Positions 1 to 5,033 of a stretch of 5,033 nt of DNA are shown piece by piece. The first letter of the stretch is position 1. The number at the start of each line of letters is the position of its first letter. Both the position numbers and the translations under genes were made by a program. The notes beneath the pieces were generated by a model. That model worked only from the letters and a program-made list of their open reading frames with translations, was not told the DNA's origin and ran no database searches. The stretch is from DASVDE01 sp035558955. GTDB lineage: Bacteria > Actinomycetota > Thermoleophilia > Solirubrobacterales > 70-9. The stretch spans positions 1 to 5,033 of the forward strand of contig DATMBX010000036.1 in assembly GCA_035558955.1 (NCBI GenBank), read 5' to 3'.

Positions 1-2
1 CG

Positions 3-3000
3 TTCGGGCCTCCCCCGCCGCCGATCCCGCCCCCCAACGGCTACCTCAACGGACCCTGCGGTCTGGCAGTCGACTCCGGCGGGCGCTTCTACCTCGCCGA
101 TCATTACCACGACCGCGTCGACGTCTACGACGGCGCCGCCGACTACCTCACCGCTCCGGTCTACGGCGACCGCGGCTACGTCACCCAGCTCTCGCTGCCC
201 GACCCGAATGCCGGCCCCTGCTATCTGGCGCTCGACTCGTCCGGCGATCTCTACGTCGGCGACTACCACGGCGCCGTGCGCAAGTACTCACCGGACGCCT
301 ATCCGCCCACGGCCGGCGCCGATCCGCCTTCGACCGGAACCCCCTACACGCTCGCCGGCCTCCTTGACTCCGGTCAGGCCACCGGCCTCGCCCTCGACGG
401 CGCCGGCGACGTCTACGTCGCCCACCGCGACCGAGTCTCGGTCTATGGCGCTGGCGGCGCGCACCAGCTCGACATCGGCATTGGCTCGCTGAGCGAGGGC
501 TACGGCGTCGCCGTCTCGGCCTCGGGCGAGGTCTACGTCGCCGATGCCGCCGACAACACGGTCGGGGTCTACGACCCGGCCGACTCCGGAAACTTCCCCG
601 ACGACCCGAGCGCCACGATCGACGGCTCCGGGGCGCCAGCGGGAGAGTTCTCCTCGCTGCGCGACGCCGCCCTCGCCGTGGACCGGACGAGCGGCGACGT
701 CTACGTCGTCGACAACACGCAGCCTGCCCGCACGGAGCAGCCGCGGGCGCGGATCCAGGTCTTCGACTCCTCCGGCGGCTATGAGGGTCACCTCAAATAC
801 GACGTGGTCGACGGCGCCCCGACCGGGATCGCCGTCGACAACTCCGCCGGCGCCGGCCAGGGGCGCGTCTATGTCACCTCGGGCAACACCCATTTCGGTG
901 GCCTCTACGCCTACGCGGCCGGATCGGCGACAGGCGACGCTCCGCGGGCGCCGACGATCCCGCCGGTGCCGCCCGGCGGCGGCGATCTCTTTCCCACCGT
1001 GCCGATCGGCGGTGCCGCGCCTCCCCCCGGGGGCATCTCCTGCGAAGGGGACAACTGCCAGGTGCTGCCCCCCGAGCCGGTCGACCCGACTCTGACCACG
1101 CTGCTGCAGGGGCTCGGCAACCCCACCCCCCGCTACAAGCGCTACCGGAGCCACAGGAAGAAGCGCTGCGAGAAGCGCGAGGGGCGCAAGCGGCGCGCCT
1201 GCCTGAGGGGCAAGGGCAAGGGCCGGCGTGCGGGCGCGGGTGCTTCGAGAGCGACGGCAGGGTCGACGCATGCTCCGTCTGCGATGAGCGCTGCGGGCGC
1301 GGGCAGCGCCACCAACGCCACCGCCGGTACTCCCATCGCCCAGGGCCTCCTCCCCGGCGCCGCCGGCTTCGACGCCGCCGCCTACGCGAACGGCGCCGTG
1401 GCCGCAACCCAGGCCGGCTCCCACCCTTACTCGCTCGAGTTCTCCGTTGCCTTGGATCAGAGCGGGGGGGAGGCCGATCTGCGCAGCCTGAGCGTCGACT
1501 TGCCGCCGGGCCTGCTTGCCAATCCGGCGACGACCTCGCTGCTGTGCTCGACGAGCGCGTTCGACACTCCGCGCAACTCTCCATACGTGACCAGTCAGTC
1601 GGGCGAGAGCTGCCCCGATTTCTCGCAGGTGGGCACGGTCGAGGTGACGAGCGGCCTCGGTGGCGGGCAGACGCTCCGCGTCGGCCTCTTCGAGCTCGAT
1701 GACCCGCCGGTTGGCTCCGCCATGCGGCTCGGCGCCGCCCCCTTCGGGCAGCCGCTCGTCTTCGACGCGGAGATCGAATCCGACCAAAAAGGCACATACC
1801 TCCTCCTTGCGGCCACCGACGTACCGGGCGCCCTGCAGCTGCAGGGCCTCGAGTTGGTGCTCTGGGGCGCCCCCTGGGATGCCTCCCACAACGCCGAGCG
1901 CGGCAACTGCCTAAACGAGGCCGAGCCGGGCTTTGCCTGGGCCAAATGCAGCGTCGGCGAGCCACTCAACAGCCCGCCGCGGGCCTTCCTTACCCTGCCC
2001 ACAGAGTGCCGCGACTCGCTTCCCTTCGAAGCGCAGGTCGGCTCCTGGCAGCAGCCCGGCACCGAGAGCGCGAGCGCGGTCAACCGCGACTCCGGCGGCG
2101 CTCCCGCCCCGATCGAGGGCTGCTCCTCGCTCGCATTCAACCCCGCCCCCGAGGGCTTTCTCAGCGTCAAAAAGGCCTCTTCCTCATCGGGTTTCACCTT
2201 CCGCTTCTCAGACACCGACCCCGGCCTCGCTGACCCTCGCGGGCCCATCCACGCGCTGGCGCGCAAAGCGGTGGTCGAGCTGCCCGATGGTGTGACGCTG
2301 AACCCTTCCCTCGGCGCCGGTCTCGTCACCTGCACCCCGGCCCAGTTGGCCAACGAGAGCGCCTTCAACCCGCCGGGTGCCGGCTGCCCCAACGGCTCGA
2401 AGATCGGCGCCTTCAGCGTCCGCCTCCCCTTCTACGACGGCCTGCTCAACGGCGGCGTCTACCTGGCAAAGCCCGATGAGCCCGGCGGCGCTCCCGGCGC
2501 GGAGAACCCCTTCGACACCCTGCTCGCCGTCTATCTGATCGCCAAGTCCGCCGATCGCGGCGTGTTGATCACCGTCCCCGGCAAGCTCGTCCCCGACCCC
2601 GGCGACGGCACCCTCACCGCGACCTTCGACGACCTCCCCCAGCTGCCCTATACGGACCTCGAGGTCAACTTCCGCTCGGGACAGCGCGCGCCCTTGGTCT
2701 CCCCGCCTTCATGCGGGTGGGCGAGGACGAAAATCACGATGACGCCGTGGGCGCAGGGCGCGCCGGCCAAGACCGCCAATGCCGACTCGCCGATCACATC
2801 GGGCATCGACTTCGGCCCCTGCCCCACGGGCGCGACCCCGCCCTTCTCCCCGGGGGCGATCGCCGGCGGCGTAAACGCCAACGTAGGCTCCTACACCCCC
2901 TACTACGTGCACCTCTCCCGCAAGGACACCGAGCAGGAGATCACCTCCTACTCGCTGGTCCTGCCGAAGGGAATCACCGGCAAAATCGCCGGCATCCCCT

Positions 3001-4124
3001 TCTGCCCCGACGCGGCGATCGAGGCGGCGCGCCATCGCCAGGGGGCCGATGAGACCGCCGACCCGTCCTGTCCGTCGGCGAGCCAGGTGGGGAGGACCGA
3101 CACCGGCTACGGGGTTGGGCCGGCGCTGACCTACGCGCCAGGGCGGATCTACCTCGCCGGCCCCTACGGCGGCTCCCCGCTCTCCCTGGTGACGATCAAC
3201 GCCGCCACCGTGGGTCCCTTCGACCTCGGCACGATCGTGATCCGCTCGGCCTTCGACGTCGAAGAGCGCACCGCCCAGCTTCAGATCGACTCCACCGCCT
3301 CTGACCCGATTCCCCACATCATCGACGGGGTGCCGCTTCACCTGCGCGACGTCCGGGTGTATATGGACCGCTTCCAGTTCACTCACAACCCGAGTAGCTG
3401 TGAGGCCTCATCTCTGATCTCCACCCTGACCGGCTCGGGCGCCACCTTCTCCAACCCCGCCGATGACTCCACCGCGACCGTTGGCAAGCACTTCCAGCTG
3501 CTCAATTGCCTGACGCTCGGCTTCAGACCGAGACTCGGGTTGCGGCTGCGCGGCACCGCCCGGCGCGGCGGCTATCCCTCGCTTCGGGCGAACTTCGTCT
3601 CCCGCGGAGCGAAGGACTCCAATCTGAAGCGGATCGAGGTCGAGATGCCCCACTCGCTCTTCCTCGCCCAAAACCACATCCGCACCGTTTGCACCCGCGA
3701 GCAGTTCGCCGCCGAGAAGTGTCCCGCTGGCTCTGTCTACGGCAAAGCCGTCGCCGAGACGCTGCTCTTCGACACACCGCTGCGCGGCAACGTCTACCTG
3801 CGCTCTTCTGAGAACAAACTGCCCGATCTCGTTGCCGACCTGCGAAGCGGCGCGATCCGCATCGTCGTCGAGGGTCGCATAGGGCCGGGCAAGCACGGCG
3901 GCATCCTCACCTTCTTCGACAACCTCCCCGACGCCCCGATCGACCGCTTCACGATGACGCTCTCGGGCGGTAGGCACGGGCTGCTTCAGAACTCCTCCAA
4001 CATCTGCAACAACCCGCCGCTGGCGACGATCAGCGCCCTCGGGCAGAACAACATCGGCGCGCGATTCTCCTCGGAGCTGCGCGGGCAGTGCAAGAAGAAG
4101 GGGAAGCGCGGAGGTCGCCAATGA
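3..4124 (+). CDS. Large NHL-propeller / four-Cys-module surface protein, 5' partial
   Basis: The reading frame is open from the left edge to a TGA at 4122-4124, giving 1373 residues (residue number = codon start / 3). The true start lies upstream: the first possible start, GTG at 276, falls inside the second NHL blade and is not credible. In order the protein has a Pro-rich stretch (1-12), six NHL blades (about 17-305), a Pro/Gly linker with a CEGDNC loop (347-352), a Lys/Arg-rich segment (377-409), an Ala/Gly spacer, four copies of a four-cysteine beta-rich module (about 470-1363) and the basic tail CKKKGKRGGRQ. NHL repeats form beta-propellers that usually bind proteins, glycans or other ligands. 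The paired cysteines suggest an extracytoplasmic location, but any signal peptide is outside the window. There is no recognisable enzyme motif, C-terminal membrane segment or LPXTG anchor. I recall similar large uncharacterised proteins in Solirubrobacterales. The function is unknown; a structural or binding role at the cell surface is inference. Confidence 0.95.
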   Translation, partial: FGPPPPPIPPPNGYLNGPCGLAVDSGGRFYLADHYHDRVDVYDGAADYLTAPVYGDRGYVTQLSLPDPNAGPCYLALDSSGDLYVGDYHGAVRKYSPDAYPPTAGADPPSTGTPYTLAGLLDSGQATGLALDGAGDVYVAHRDRVSVYGAGGAHQLDIGIGSLSEGYGVAVSASGEVYVADAADNTVGVYDPADSGNFPDDPSATIDGSGAPAGEFSSLRDAALAVDRTSGDVYVVDNTQPARTEQPRARIQVFDSSGGYEGHLKYDVVDGAPTGIAVDNSAGAGQGRVYVTSGNTHFGGLYAYAAGSATGDAPRAPTIPPVPPGGGDLFPTVPIGGAAPPPGGISCEGDNCQVLPPEPVDPTLTTLLQGLGNPTPRYKRYRSHRKKRCEKREGRKRRACLRGKGKGRRAGAGASRATAGSTHAPSAMSAAGAGSATNATAGTPIAQGLLPGAAGFDAAAYANGAVAATQAGSHPYSLEFSVALDQSGGEADLRSLSVDLPPGLLANPATTSLLCSTSAFDTPRNSPYVTSQSGESCPDFSQVGTVEVTSGLGGGQTLRVGLFELDDPPVGSAMRLGAAPFGQPLVFDAEIESDQKGTYLLLAATDVPGALQLQGLELVLWGAPWDASHNAERGNCLNEAEPGFAWAKCSVGEPLNSPPRAFLTLPTECRDSLPFEAQVGSWQQPGTESASAVNRDSGGAPAPIEGCSSLAFNPAPEGFLSVKKASSSSGFTFRFSDTDPGLADPRGPIHALARKAVVELPDGVTLNPSLGAGLVTCTPAQLANESAFNPPGAGCPNGSKIGAFSVRLPFYDGLLNGGVYLAKPDEPGGAPGAENPFDTLLAVYLIAKSADRGVLITVPGKLVPDPGDGTLTATFDDLPQLPYTDLEVNFRSGQRAPLVSPPSCGWARTKITMTPWAQGAPAKTANADSPITSGIDFGPCPTGATPPFSPGAIAGGVNANVGSYTPYYVHLSRKDTEQEITSYSLVLPKGITGKIAGIPFCPDAAIEAARHRQGADETADPSCPSASQVGRTDTGYGVGPALTYAPGRIYLAGPYGGSPLSLVTINAATVGPFDLGTIVIRSAFDVEERTAQLQIDSTASDPIPHIIDGVPLHLRDVRVYMDRFQFTHNPSSCEASSLISTLTGSGATFSNPADDSTATVGKHFQLLNCLTLGFRPRLGLRLRGTARRGGYPSLRANFVSRGAKDSNLKRIEVEMPHSLFLAQNHIRTVCTREQFAAEKCPAGSVYGKAVAETLLFDTPLRGNVYLRSSENKLPDLVADLRSGAIRIVVEGRIGPGKHGGILTFFDNLPDAPIDRFTMTLSGGRHGLLQNSSNICNNPPLATISALGQNNIGARFSSELRGQCKKKGKRGGRQ
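51..917 (+). other. NHL-repeat beta-propeller region, six blades in the window
   Basis: Six copies of the NHL signature (G-hydrophobic-A-hydrophobic-D, then G-x-hydrophobic-Y-hydrophobic-hydrophobic-D and a closing hydrophobic-Y/F-D/S) are visible. They lie at about 51-131 (GLAVDSGGRFYLAD), 213-290 (YLALDSSGDLYVGD), 378-449 (GLALDGAGDVYVA), 498-575 (GVAVSASGEVYVAD), 657-767 (ALAVDRTSGDVYVVD) and 819-917 (GIAVDN, GRVYVTS). The blade core is also repeated at DNA level: GGCGACGTCTACGTCG occurs at 405-420 and 693-708. Six blades is the usual closed number for an NHL propeller, but more blades may precede the window. Inter-blade loops are long and rich in Pro, Gly and Asp. Propellers of this type bind ligands and are rarely catalytic on their own; the ligand here is unknown. 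Confidence 0.88.
918..1409 (+). other. Low-complexity linker with a Lys/Arg-rich segment
   Basis: This part of the large gene joins the propeller to the module array and has no repeat of either kind. First comes a Pro/Gly-rich stretch containing a short CEGDNC sequence (Cys codons 1041 and 1056), a plausible small disulfide loop. Then comes a strongly basic stretch, 1131-1229, in which 19 of 33 residues are Lys or Arg, with two cysteines (codons 1167 and 1200). An Ala/Gly/Ser/Thr-rich spacer follows up to the first module. The composition suggests an extended, flexible, solvent-exposed tether. The basic part could bind anionic wall polymers or nucleic acid, which is inference only. Confidence 0.8.
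1410..2123 (+). other. Four-Cys module, copy 1 of the large protein
   Basis: The copy opens with a beta-strand segment (GSHPYSLEFSVAL), then LRSLSVDLPPGL, Cys1 (codon 1545), the CPDFSQVG motif with Cys2 (1611), a long beta-rich body ending LVLWGAPWD, LPTEC with Cys3 (2007) and EGC with Cys4 (2121). Spacings are 22, 132 and 38 residues. It is the longest copy and uniquely carries an extra cysteine pair (codons 1908 and 1947) between Cys2 and Cys3, in GNCLNEAEPGFAWAKC. The pairing Cys1-Cys2 and Cys3-Cys4 is a guess from proximity. Confidence 0.75.
2160..2822 (+). other. Four-Cys module, copy 2 of the large protein
   Basis: The order of landmarks matches the other copies. A strand GFTFRFSD is followed by AVVELPDGVTLNP, Cys1 (2331), GCPNGSKIG with Cys2 (2385), and GGVYLAKP starting at 2451. 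Next come the hydrophobic strands TLLAVYLIAK and GVLITVPGKL, then FDDLPQLPYTDLEVNF, SPPSC with Cys3 (2712), and FGPC with Cys4 (2820). Spacings are 18, 109 and 36 residues. The divergence from copy 1 is large enough that the repeat is visible in protein motifs but not as a DNA repeat. Confidence 0.8.
2865..3509 (+). other. Four-Cys module, copy 3 of the large protein
   Basis: The copy starts with GSYTPYYVHLSRKD, then ITSYSLVLPKGI, Cys1 (3003), SCPSASQVG with Cys2 (3069), and GRIYLAGPYGG starting at 3141. After LVTINA comes FDLGTIVIRSAF, then IDGVPLHLRDVRVYMDRF, NPSSC with Cys3 (3399) and LLNC with Cys4 (3507). Spacings are 22, 110 and 36 residues, almost identical to copy 2. No catalytic-looking residues are conserved between copies; the conserved positions are Cys, Pro, Gly and core hydrophobics, as expected for a structural fold. 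Confidence 0.8.
3531..4091 (+). other. Four-Cys module, copy 4 (C-terminal) of the large protein
   Basis: This is the most compact copy. RLGLRLRG and GGYPSLRANFVSRGAKD lead to LKRIEVEMPHSLFL, then Cys1 (3690) only 10 residues before Cys2 (3720) in VCTREQFAAEKCPAGSVYG. GNVYLRSSENKLPDLVADLR follows, then FFDNLPDAPIDRFTMTLSGG, NSSNIC with Cys3 (4005) and GQC with Cys4 (4089). Spacings are 10, 95 and 28 residues. Several stretches (CPAGSVYG, VYLRSS, LPDLVADLR, FDNLPDAPIDRF, GLLQNS) match, from memory, strongly conserved segments of uncharacterised Solirubrobacterales proteins. The copy runs directly into the basic tail, with no anchor. Confidence 0.82.
4110..4114 (+). promoter_or_regulatory. Ribosome binding site of the downstream gene
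   Basis: GGAGG lies inside the last codons of the large gene. It is 6 nt before the ATG at 4121 and 9 nt before the ATG at 4124, both acceptable distances. It decides the start of the second gene against the earlier in-frame GTG at 4088 and the later ATG at 4202, which would remove the basic n-region of the signal peptide and the start of its hydrophobic core. Confidence 0.85.
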
Positions 4125-4237
4125 TGGACCGCTTTCGACTTTGTGGTCGCCCTGGCCACCACAAACCCGGCAGCGCTCGGGTGGCGGGGATTGCCGCAAT
4201 CATGGCGCTGGCGGGCACCGCCGCGCTCGCCCAGGCC
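4121..4237 (+). other. Signal peptide of the small secreted protein
   Basis: The first 39 residues comprise a positively charged n-region containing several Arg, Lys and His residues, a hydrophobic Ala/Leu/Ile-rich core (residues 21-37), and an A-Q-A motif at 37-39 that fits signal peptidase I. The lone Cys8 lies before the hydrophobic core and not after it, so this is not a lipoprotein signal. No twin arginine is present, so Sec export is the natural reading. Confidence 0.82.
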
Positions 4238-4948
4238 GAGATCGCCCAGAAAGGCAACCTACGGGTAAGCGTCAGCGGCAAGCTCTCCCCAAAGAAGCTG
4301 CCACGGGAGGGAGTCGCCCCAATCGCGGTCTCGGTCGGCGGCAGAATCTCCACCACCGACGCCAGCCTGCCGCCGCAGCTGAAGACCCTGCGGATCGAGT
4401 TAAACCGCCACGGCAAGATCGACAACGTCGGCCTGCCGACCTGCAAGTACCCGAAGATCCAACCGGGGTCTTCTTCACGCGCGCTCTCCCAGTGCCGCTC
4501 CGCATTGGTCGGCAAAGGCTCCTTCACCGCCAACATCACCCTCGCCGGCCAAGAGCCCTACCCGACCAGCGGGAGGTTGTTGGTCTTCAACAGCCTCAGA
4601 GCCGGCAAGCCTGTCCTCTTCGGCCACATCTACTCCGCCAGCCCCTTCGCCACCTCCTTCGTGATCGTCTTCAAGATCCAAAGACTGCGCAAGGGCACCT
4701 ACGGGATCGCCTTAAACGCCCCCCTGCCAAAGGCGATGGACGCCTGGGGCCGCCTCACCGGCCTCAACATGACCCTCAGCCGCCGCTACTCCTACAAAGG
4801 CAGATCTCACAGCTACATCAGCTCCGGCTGCCCGGCCCCCAAAGGCTTCACGCTCGCCTCCTTCCCCCTGGCTCGCACCTCCTTTGCCTTTGACGGAGGG
4901 ACGAAGCTCAGCTCGGTCTTCACCAGCACGTGCAAGGTGCGGAAATGA
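4121..4948 (+). CDS. Secreted single-module four-Cys protein
   Basis: The 275-residue protein starts at ATG 4121, with ATG 4124 equally possible, and ends at TGA 4946-4948. The start overlaps the stop of the large gene (ATGA, 4121-4124) behind GGAGG, so the two genes very probably form one transcript with coupled translation. Residues 1-39 are a Sec-type signal peptide: a basic n-region, hydrophobic core VAGIAAIMALAGTAALA, and probable cleavage after AQA-39. The mature part has exactly four cysteines (108, 125, 237, 271) at spacings 17, 112 and 34. These match the modules of the large protein, as do LKTLRIEL before Cys1, QCRSALVG around Cys2 (compare CPxxSxVG), GRLLVFN (compare GxVYL) and LTGLNMTLS before Cys3. 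It ends in a short basic CKVRK tail, like the large protein's CKKKGK. There is no lipobox, anchor or catalytic motif, so a soluble or wall-associated binding or structural role is inferred. Two TTA leucine codons (4400, 4712) are unusual here. Confidence 0.92.
   Translation: MMDRFRLCGRPGHHKPGSARVAGIAAIMALAGTAALAQAEIAQKGNLRVSVSGKLSPKKLPREGVAPIAVSVGGRISTTDASLPPQLKTLRIELNRHGKIDNVGLPTCKYPKIQPGSSSRALSQCRSALVGKGSFTANITLAGQEPYPTSGRLLVFNSLRAGKPVLFGHIYSASPFATSFVIVFKIQRLRKGTYGIALNAPLPKAMDAWGRLTGLNMTLSRRYSYKGRSHSYISSGCPAPKGFTLASFPLARTSFAFDGGTKLSSVFTSTCKVRK
4140..4165 (+). repeat. Inverted repeat at the start of the small gene
   Basis: TTTGTGGT at 4140-4147 is the exact reverse complement of ACCACAAA at 4158-4165. 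After one C/C mismatch, GCC (4149-4151) can pair with GGC (4154-4156), so 11 of 13 symmetric positions match. In mRNA this would form a compact hairpin beginning about 17-20 nt after the start codon, inside the signal peptide n-region. It could modulate initiation or early elongation. No T-run follows, so it is not a typical terminator. Confidence 0.55.
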
Positions 4949-5033
4949 AACAAAAAAGCTTCCATCGCCACCAAAGCGCCGCATTGAAGCGTTCTCCACA
5001 CAGCGGCGCCTGAACAACACTCAACGAGTACCG
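4949..5033. other. 3' flanking region without a supported gene
   Basis: These 85 bases follow the stop of the small gene. They begin with an A-rich patch (AAACAAAAAAG) that contrasts with the GC-rich coding sequence and then contain the inverted repeat at 4976-5009. No start of a further credible gene on either strand is visible before the window ends; the only ORF is a 22-codon one at 4945-5013. Confidence 0.6.
4976..5009 (+). repeat. GC-rich inverted repeat downstream of the operon
   Basis: GCGCCGC (4976-4982) and GCGGCGC (5003-5009) are perfect 7-bp complements around a 20-nt loop, 28 nt after the stop codon. The position would suit an operon-end stem in a GC-rich actinobacterium. The loop is long and no T-run follows (TGAACAACAC), so an intrinsic terminator is not established. 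Chance is a real alternative in sequence this GC-rich. Confidence 0.35.

Noticed and set aside
405..708. Exact 16-base repeats (GGCGACGTCTACGTCG) as a mobile or regulatory repeat
   Set aside because: Both copies encode the GDVYV core of NHL blades in the same frame, so they are explained by the protein repeat.
1464..1470. A run of seven G as a possible sequencing error or phase-variation tract
   Set aside because: The frame is continuous and module-like on both sides (S-G-G-E), so no indel is indicated, and a G7 run is unremarkable in GC-rich DNA.
288..1889. A 533-codon open frame on the minus strand opposite the large gene
   Set aside because: It lies wholly antisense to the propeller, linker and module coding. 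Its translation is Gly/Ala/Arg/Val-rich with no recognisable domain, and long antisense frames are expected opposite GC-rich genes with strong third-position bias.
874..1965. A further long minus-strand frame (363 codons)
   Set aside because: The translation is dominated by Arg, Ala, Pro and Ser with no domain, it overlaps both the real gene and another antisense frame, and it has no supporting start context. It is a composition shadow.
4142..4147. Cys8 of the small protein (CGRPG) as a lipoprotein attachment site
   Set aside because: The cysteine precedes the hydrophobic core of the signal peptide and is not preceded by a lipobox, so lipidation is not supported.
4141..4893. A 250-codon plus-strand frame inside the small gene, with G-TTA-AAC and C-TTA-AAC heptamers resembling -1 frameshift sites
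   Set aside because: The alternative frame encodes Arg/Pro/Gln-rich low-complexity sequence. The actual frame has the signal peptide and the four conserved cysteines through to its stop, so no frameshift is needed. The heptamers follow simply from Leu(TTA)-Asn codon pairs.

Overview
The window is a GC-rich bacterial chromosomal segment carrying two tandem plus-strand genes that fill almost all of it. Base composition, codon use and the style of the proteins (an NHL propeller, Lys/Arg/Cys-rich linkers and Cys-containing beta modules) resemble secreted proteins I recall from Solirubrobacterales/Thermoleophilia (Actinomycetota). That assignment rests on memory of the family, not on a search. I see no mobile element, tRNA, rRNA or CRISPR array.

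Layout. (1) Positions 3-4124 hold the last 1373 residues of a very large protein whose start lies left of the window. It begins with a proline-rich stretch and six NHL-type blades (about 51-917). A Pro/Gly linker, a Lys/Arg-rich segment and an Ala/Gly-rich spacer follow (about 918-1409). Four divergent copies of a four-cysteine beta-rich module then run to the C-terminus (about 1410-4091), ending in a basic tail. (2) Positions 4121-4948 hold a 275-residue protein with a clear signal peptide, translationally coupled to the first gene by an ATGA stop/start overlap and a GGAGG ribosome binding site. (3) Positions 4949-5033 are non-coding apart from a doubtful 22-codon ORF, and contain a GC-rich inverted repeat.

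The main result is that the mature part of the small protein looks like a fifth, stand-alone copy of the module repeated in the large protein. All five copies have four cysteines in the same order with similar spacing: C1-C2 10-22 residues, C2-C3 95-132, C3-C4 28-38. The pair therefore appears to be a two-gene operon for extracytoplasmic disulfide-stabilised proteins, one a multi-module protein with a propeller and one a single module. Their biochemical function is unknown to me. No catalytic motif is visible, so a structural, adhesive or ligand-binding surface role is the most that can be inferred.
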